Source: an uncultured bacterium (GTDB taxonomy: Bacteria; Bacteroidota; Bacteroidia; Bacteroidales; JACABE01). From it: a DNA stretch of 33,224 nt. This document shows, in pieces, positions 29,000 to 33,224 of this stretch (position 1 is the stretch's first letter; each line of letters starts with the position of its first letter). The stretch lies in NCBI GenBank assembly GCA_903911455.1, contig CAIWDQ010000657.1:1-33224 (forward strand), written 5' to 3'. The translations under genes were made by a program, and so were the position numbers. Under the pieces are notes generated by a model that was given only the letters and a program-made list of their open reading frames with translations, made no database searches and was not told the origin of the DNA.

Positions 29000-30949
29000 A
29001 TGTGTGGCATTGGTGGTATATTTAATCTGAATCATAAGCCTGTTGATGTTGCTAAACTCAATAGGATGGCAAAGATTATCAGGCATCGCGGACCTGATGA
29101 TGAAGGCTTTCTACTTATTAATTCCGAAAGAAAAGTAATAAGGCATTGCTTTGGCGAAGATACTATTCCCGAACTTCAAGCTACTACTGCTCCTCTTGAT
29201 AACGATTTTCAGGCTAATATTGGCCTTGCTTTCCGTCGCCTTTCGATTATCGACTTGAGTGCTAAAGGGCATCAGCCGATGAGTAACGAGGATAAGTCGT
29301 TATGGATAACTTTTAACGGTGAGATTTATAATTATATTGAACTAAGAGAAGAGCTTAAGCAATCTGGTCATATTTTCTACACAAAGACCGATACTGAAGT
29401 CATACTTAAGGCTTACAAGGAATGGGGTGTTAATTGCCTCAATCGTTTTAATGGGATGTGGTCTTTTGCGCTTTGGGATATTGAAAAGCAGCTTTTGTTT
29501 TGTGCCAGAGATAGGTTCGGCATAAAGCCTTTCAATTATTATTTTGATGGTAATCAGTTTATCTTCGGTTCTGAAGTTAAGCAGATACTCGTTAATGATA
29601 TTGATAAAACCCTGAACGAAGAGGTTATTTACAAGAGCCTTAAGTTGGGTTCTTACCTAATTAATTCCAACAATACTTTCTTTAAAAACATACACATCCT
29701 TCCGCATTCCCACTATCTTATTATTAAAGATAATAAGATGGAGATTAATCAGTATTACGATTTGTATCCTAAGCCCTTTGCTAAGTCTAAGCTTAGTTTT
29801 GCTGAAGCTTGTGAGGCTTATAAGGATTTGTTTATTGATGCTGTTAATTTGAGGATGCGCAGTGATGTTGAGGTTGGTAGTGCTTTGAGCGGAGGTTTAG
29901 ATTCTTCTGCCATTGTTGCCACTGCCGTTAATTGTACCGATAAGCAGTTCAAAACTTTTTCATCTTACTATACATATTCTCCGGCATACGATGAGCGAAA
30001 GTGGATTAAGTTGGTTACCGATCGTTTTAACGCTAAGGCTTTCTATGTTTCGGCTAATGCTGAAACTGCCATGAATGACTTGGAAACCATTACCTGGCAT
30101 CACGATTACCCTGTGCCCGGTTCTAGTCCTATTGCTCAGAATTATGTTATGAAGATCGCCAGAGAAAACGGCGTTACTGTGCTGCTCGACGGGCAGGGGA
30201 GTGACGAGATTACGGGCGGGTATCATCATGCTTTTTACAGGTATTATGCTCAGCTGTTGAAGTCTGGGAATCTGATGCGCTTTGCTAAGGAGTATCCTTC
30301 TTACCTTAAAAATAACCCTAAGGGAAGTACTGCTGCCAAGTTGATGAAGCTTGCTGCAGTGTTGTTCTTGTCCGAATCAAAGTTGTATAAAATGGAGGCT
30401 AAGAGCAGGTTGGTGAATCCACTTTCGATAAGTTTCGACGATAATAGCATCTTCAACAATATAAAGGATCTGCATACGGATAAGCTTTCCAACTTCCTTT
30501 ATAATCAGATGATGTCTACTTCTATACAGACGCTTTTGCATTTTGAGGATCGCAATTCAATGGCGCATTCTATTGAGAGCCGCGTTCCTTTTTTAGACTA
30601 TCGTCTTGTAGAGTTTGCGTTTACCCTTCCTTCTCATTATAAAATCAATAAACATAATGGGAAATATATTCATAGGGAAGCGCTCAAAAATATTGTTCCA
30701 AAGGAGATAATGGAACGAACGGATAAGGTTGGTTTCCTTGCTCCCGGCGAACATTTCTGGTTGCGCAATGAGATGAAACCTTTTATGGAAAACCTTTTAA
30801 ATTCCCCTGCTTTCAATAGTAGAGGCATCTATAATCATAAACTAATAAAGGAAGAATATAAAAAGTACCTGAACGGAAGTTCGACTTATGCTAATACGCT
30901 TTGGCAGATCATGGCTTTAGAAGTATGGTTTAAGAAATTTGTTGACTAA
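29000..30949 (+). CDS. asnB: Asparagine synthase (glutamine-hydrolysing) family amidotransferase
   Basis: MCGIGGIF N-terminal Cys2 nucleophile, RHRGPDDEG, SGGLDSSA PP-loop, LLDGQGSDEITGGY. Confidence 0.93.
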   Translation: MCGIGGIFNLNHKPVDVAKLNRMAKIIRHRGPDDEGFLLINSERKVIRHCFGEDTIPELQATTAPLDNDFQANIGLAFRRLSIIDLSAKGHQPMSNEDKSLWITFNGEIYNYIELREELKQSGHIFYTKTDTEVILKAYKEWGVNCLNRFNGMWSFALWDIEKQLLFCARDRFGIKPFNYYFDGNQFIFGSEVKQILVNDIDKTLNEEVIYKSLKLGSYLINSNNTFFKNIHILPHSHYLIIKDNKMEINQYYDLYPKPFAKSKLSFAEACEAYKDLFIDAVNLRMRSDVEVGSALSGGLDSSAIVATAVNCTDKQFKTFSSYYTYSPAYDERKWIKLVTDRFNAKAFYVSANAETAMNDLETITWHHDYPVPGSSPIAQNYVMKIARENGVTVLLDGQGSDEITGGYHHAFYRYYAQLLKSGNLMRFAKEYPSYLKNNPKGSTAAKLMKLAAVLFLSESKLYKMEAKSRLVNPLSISFDDNSIFNNIKDLHTDKLSNFLYNQMMSTSIQTLLHFEDRNSMAHSIESRVPFLDYRLVEFAFTLPSHYKINKHNGKYIHREALKNIVPKEIMERTDKVGFLAPGEHFWLRNEMKPFMENLLNSPAFNSRGIYNHKLIKEEYKKYLNGSSTYANTLWQIMALEVWFKKFVD

Positions 30950-30961
30950 TCACATTCAATT

Positions 30962-31744
30962 ATGAAACATATCATTAAATTCTTTATAAACGTTATTCCA
31001 CGCAAGTACATCCAACTGTTCAGCCATATAGCTACCAAGATTCTTGGTTTGTTTTATATCGGCAACAAGGTTGAATGTCCCGTTTGTAGCCATCATTACA
31101 GAGAGTTCCTACCTTACGGCTACGTTACTCCTCGTCCGAATGCTTTGTGCCCTAACTGTCTGGCATTGGAGCGTCATCGTTTGATGCATCTTTATCTAAA
31201 AGAAAAGACTAACTTCTTTACTGACAACTTAAAGGTGTTGCATGTGGCTCCTGAGTATTGTTTTATCAAGCGTTTTGATGAGCTTAAGAACCTGGATTAC
31301 ATTACTGCTGATTTGGAATCACCATTGGCTAAGGTTAAGATGGATGTTCAGAAGATACCTTTTCCAGAGAATACTTTTGATGTTATCTTTTGCAATCATA
31401 TAATGGAGCATGTTGATGATGTTCATCTTTCTTTAACTGAATTATACAGAGTGTTGAAACCAGGAGGTTGGGGAATAATACAGTCGCCAATTAACGCTAA
31501 AAGAGATGTTACTTACGAAGATAAGAGCATCACATCACCAGCTGAACGTGAAAAACATTTCGGACAGAAAGATCACCTGCGTGAGTTTGGTTTAGATTAT
31601 GGCGAACAGCTTGCTAAAGGTGGCTTCACAGTGGTAGCTGACGAGTACATTAATACTTTATCTAAAGAAACTATCGCTAAGTATGCTTTGCTTGCTTATG
31701 ATGATATAACTATTGAAGAAACAATCTTCTTGGTGCAGAAGTAG
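30962..31744 (+). CDS. Zinc-ribbon-containing SAM-dependent methyltransferase
   Basis: VECPVCSHHY...ALCPNCLALERHR four-Cys module followed by a methyltransferase core (FDVIFCNHIMEHVDDVHLSLTELYRVLKPGG). Confidence 0.88.
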   Translation: MKHIIKFFINVIPRKYIQLFSHIATKILGLFYIGNKVECPVCSHHYREFLPYGYVTPRPNALCPNCLALERHRLMHLYLKEKTNFFTDNLKVLHVAPEYCFIKRFDELKNLDYITADLESPLAKVKMDVQKIPFPENTFDVIFCNHIMEHVDDVHLSLTELYRVLKPGGWGIIQSPINAKRDVTYEDKSITSPAEREKHFGQKDHLREFGLDYGEQLAKGGFTVVADEYINTLSKETIAKYALLAYDDITIEETIFLVQK

Positions 31745-31882
31745 GCTTCATCTTCCGACCTTTACATATTATTTTCATTTATTTTAAAGGGCTCAGGCAA
31801 CCTTTTAAGGCTTTTTGCTGTCTTTAGTAGTAATTAATTTCAAATAAAAACTATTAATAATAATTATTTAAAGACAAACAAA

Positions 31883-32701
31883 ATGAAAAAAAAGTTCCTT
31901 TCTCTGGGCTTATTTATTATGATTGCTGTGTTGATGTCATGCTCTAAAACTGACACTACTGCAGTTATCGATCTTACTCCTCTGCAAAAGCAATATGCTA
32001 TTATGGCAGAAGAAACTTCAACAACCTGTAGTACTTGTGGAAGTATTGGGCACACTAATTTTAATCTTGCCAAGAAAAATAATTCTGGTAAGATAGTTGC
32101 TTTGGCATTTCATTGCAATGGACCTACTGATGCTATGCAAAGTAATTTATTGTTTTCGTATGATGGTGTACATCCTCCACAAGGGTCTGCTATACCTGCA
32201 TTTTATATTGGTGATCATCAGATTGATTTATATAGCCTACAGCCTTCTATTGATTCTATATTAAGGCGTGTACCTGAAGCTGGTGTTAAATTCTCAACTA
32301 AAGTAGTAGGCAACCTAATGCAGGTTACAGCTAAGGTCAAATTCTTTAAACAAGTTACAGGCGATTATTATGTAAGTTTTTACTTATGCGAAAGTGGTAT
32401 TGATGGTAGCCCTACAGCTCCTGTTGGGTATGTACAAACTTCTGGAACTGCTGGTTACATTCATTCTAACGTAGTTAGAGCTGGTAATGCTACCAGCAAT
32501 GCTTATGGCGAAAAGATTACAAAAGCAGCTACTACTCCAACTGGTACTGTTTACGATTATACATGTAATATTACTATAGATCCTACATGGAAAAAGAATA
32601 ATATATTTGTAACCTCTGTTATCTGGAAAGTAAATCCTGATAATTCATCTTCATGTAGATATTTATTTGTTAATGGATGGGATGCTCAGGTTTATAACTA
32701 G
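31883..32701 (+). CDS. Omp28-related outer membrane lipoprotein
   Basis: Lipobox-like LMSCSK; EETSTTCSTCGSIGHTNFNLAKKNNSGKIVALAFHCNGPTD thioredoxin-like CxxC segment typical of Omp28-like proteins. Confidence 0.85.
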   Translation: MKKKFLSLGLFIMIAVLMSCSKTDTTAVIDLTPLQKQYAIMAEETSTTCSTCGSIGHTNFNLAKKNNSGKIVALAFHCNGPTDAMQSNLLFSYDGVHPPQGSAIPAFYIGDHQIDLYSLQPSIDSILRRVPEAGVKFSTKVVGNLMQVTAKVKFFKQVTGDYYVSFYLCESGIDGSPTAPVGYVQTSGTAGYIHSNVVRAGNATSNAYGEKITKAATTPTGTVYDYTCNITIDPTWKKNNIFVTSVIWKVNPDNSSSCRYLFVNGWDAQVYN

Positions 32702-32731
32702 AAGTTTTCATAAATAAAATTAATATTTTGG

Positions 32732-32762
32732 AAGGCTGTCTTTGATAAGACAGCCTTTTTTT
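32732..32762 (+). terminator. Intrinsic terminator after the Omp28-like gene
   Basis: aaggctgtctt-tgat-aagacagcctt 11-bp arms, T tail. Confidence 0.88.
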
Positions 32763-32921
32763 ATCTCTTTAAAATTATTATTTCAAAAAATAAATCTAAA
32801 TTTGGGAATATTTTAATCTGTTGTATTTTAGTCTTATAAAATTATTTACCTACTCGGAATACGAATTTTCAATTTGAAATCTCTTCAAAAAAAGCTTCAT
32901 AACGTTCTGATATAATACCAA

Positions 32922-33131
32922 GTAGTCGAGAGGAAGTATACATGAGCCGAAAGGAAGTATACATGAGCCGAAAGGAAGTGTACATAAGCCGAGAGGAAGT
33001 ATACTTGAGCCGTGAGTAAATACACTTGAGCCGTGAGTAAGTACACATAAGCTGCGAGTAAATACACTTGAGGCGTGAGTAAGTCCAAAAAAGCTCTTAG
33101 AAAGTACACATAAGCTGATAGTAAGTGCAAA
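32922..33131. repeat. Tandem array, 21-bp unit, 10 copies
   Basis: Consensus tgagccg(a/t)(a/g)ag(g/t)aagtaca(c/t)a-like units at a strict 21-bp step from 32922; divergence increases rightward. Confidence 0.92.
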
Positions 33132-33224
33132 GTTGTCGATTTGATAAATAAAGCACCTATTTTAAAAGGCAAAAATATTATGTATTTCTTAAAATTAGTT
33201 GTTAACTCAAATAAATATGCTTAA

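Overview
AT-rich Bacteroidetes-type chromosomal window. The evidence for that assignment is TAnnTTTG-like -7 boxes, a T9SS type-B/gliding C-terminal domain, an Omp28-like lipoprotein, and DUF6132/DUF302 genes. Left to right: (i) about 4.7 kb of probable integrated-element DNA holding a three-gene minus-strand operon of exported proteins: two transglutaminase-like paralogs, one with an RHS-core-like C-terminus and no recognisable RHS repeats, and a small degenerate OmpA-like protein. It ends at a 3' fragment of tRNA-Leu(TAA) that looks like an att junction. (ii) A choice-of-anchor-L/PKD surface protein, an M20 dipeptidase and a beta-barrel protein. (iii) A bacterial alpha-2-macroglobulin + pbpC (PBP1C) pair. 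(iv) A small DUF6132/DUF2892/DUF302/methyltransferase operon. (v) An orphan 334-aa gene. (vi) A surface-polysaccharide cluster: methyltransferases, hexapeptide acyltransferase, two related glycosyltransferases, flippase, epimerase, AsnB-like amidotransferase. (vii) An Omp28-like lipoprotein. Three unrelated intergenic tandem arrays (periods 41/42, 41 and 21 bp) lie near 10.1, 22.1 and 33.0 kb. The strongest candidates for something new are the tRNA-Leu-bounded transglutaminase/RHS-tip module and the tandem arrays, the first of which carries internal dyads and a 22-bp perfect hairpin. All family names come from motif recognition by eye; no database search was run.
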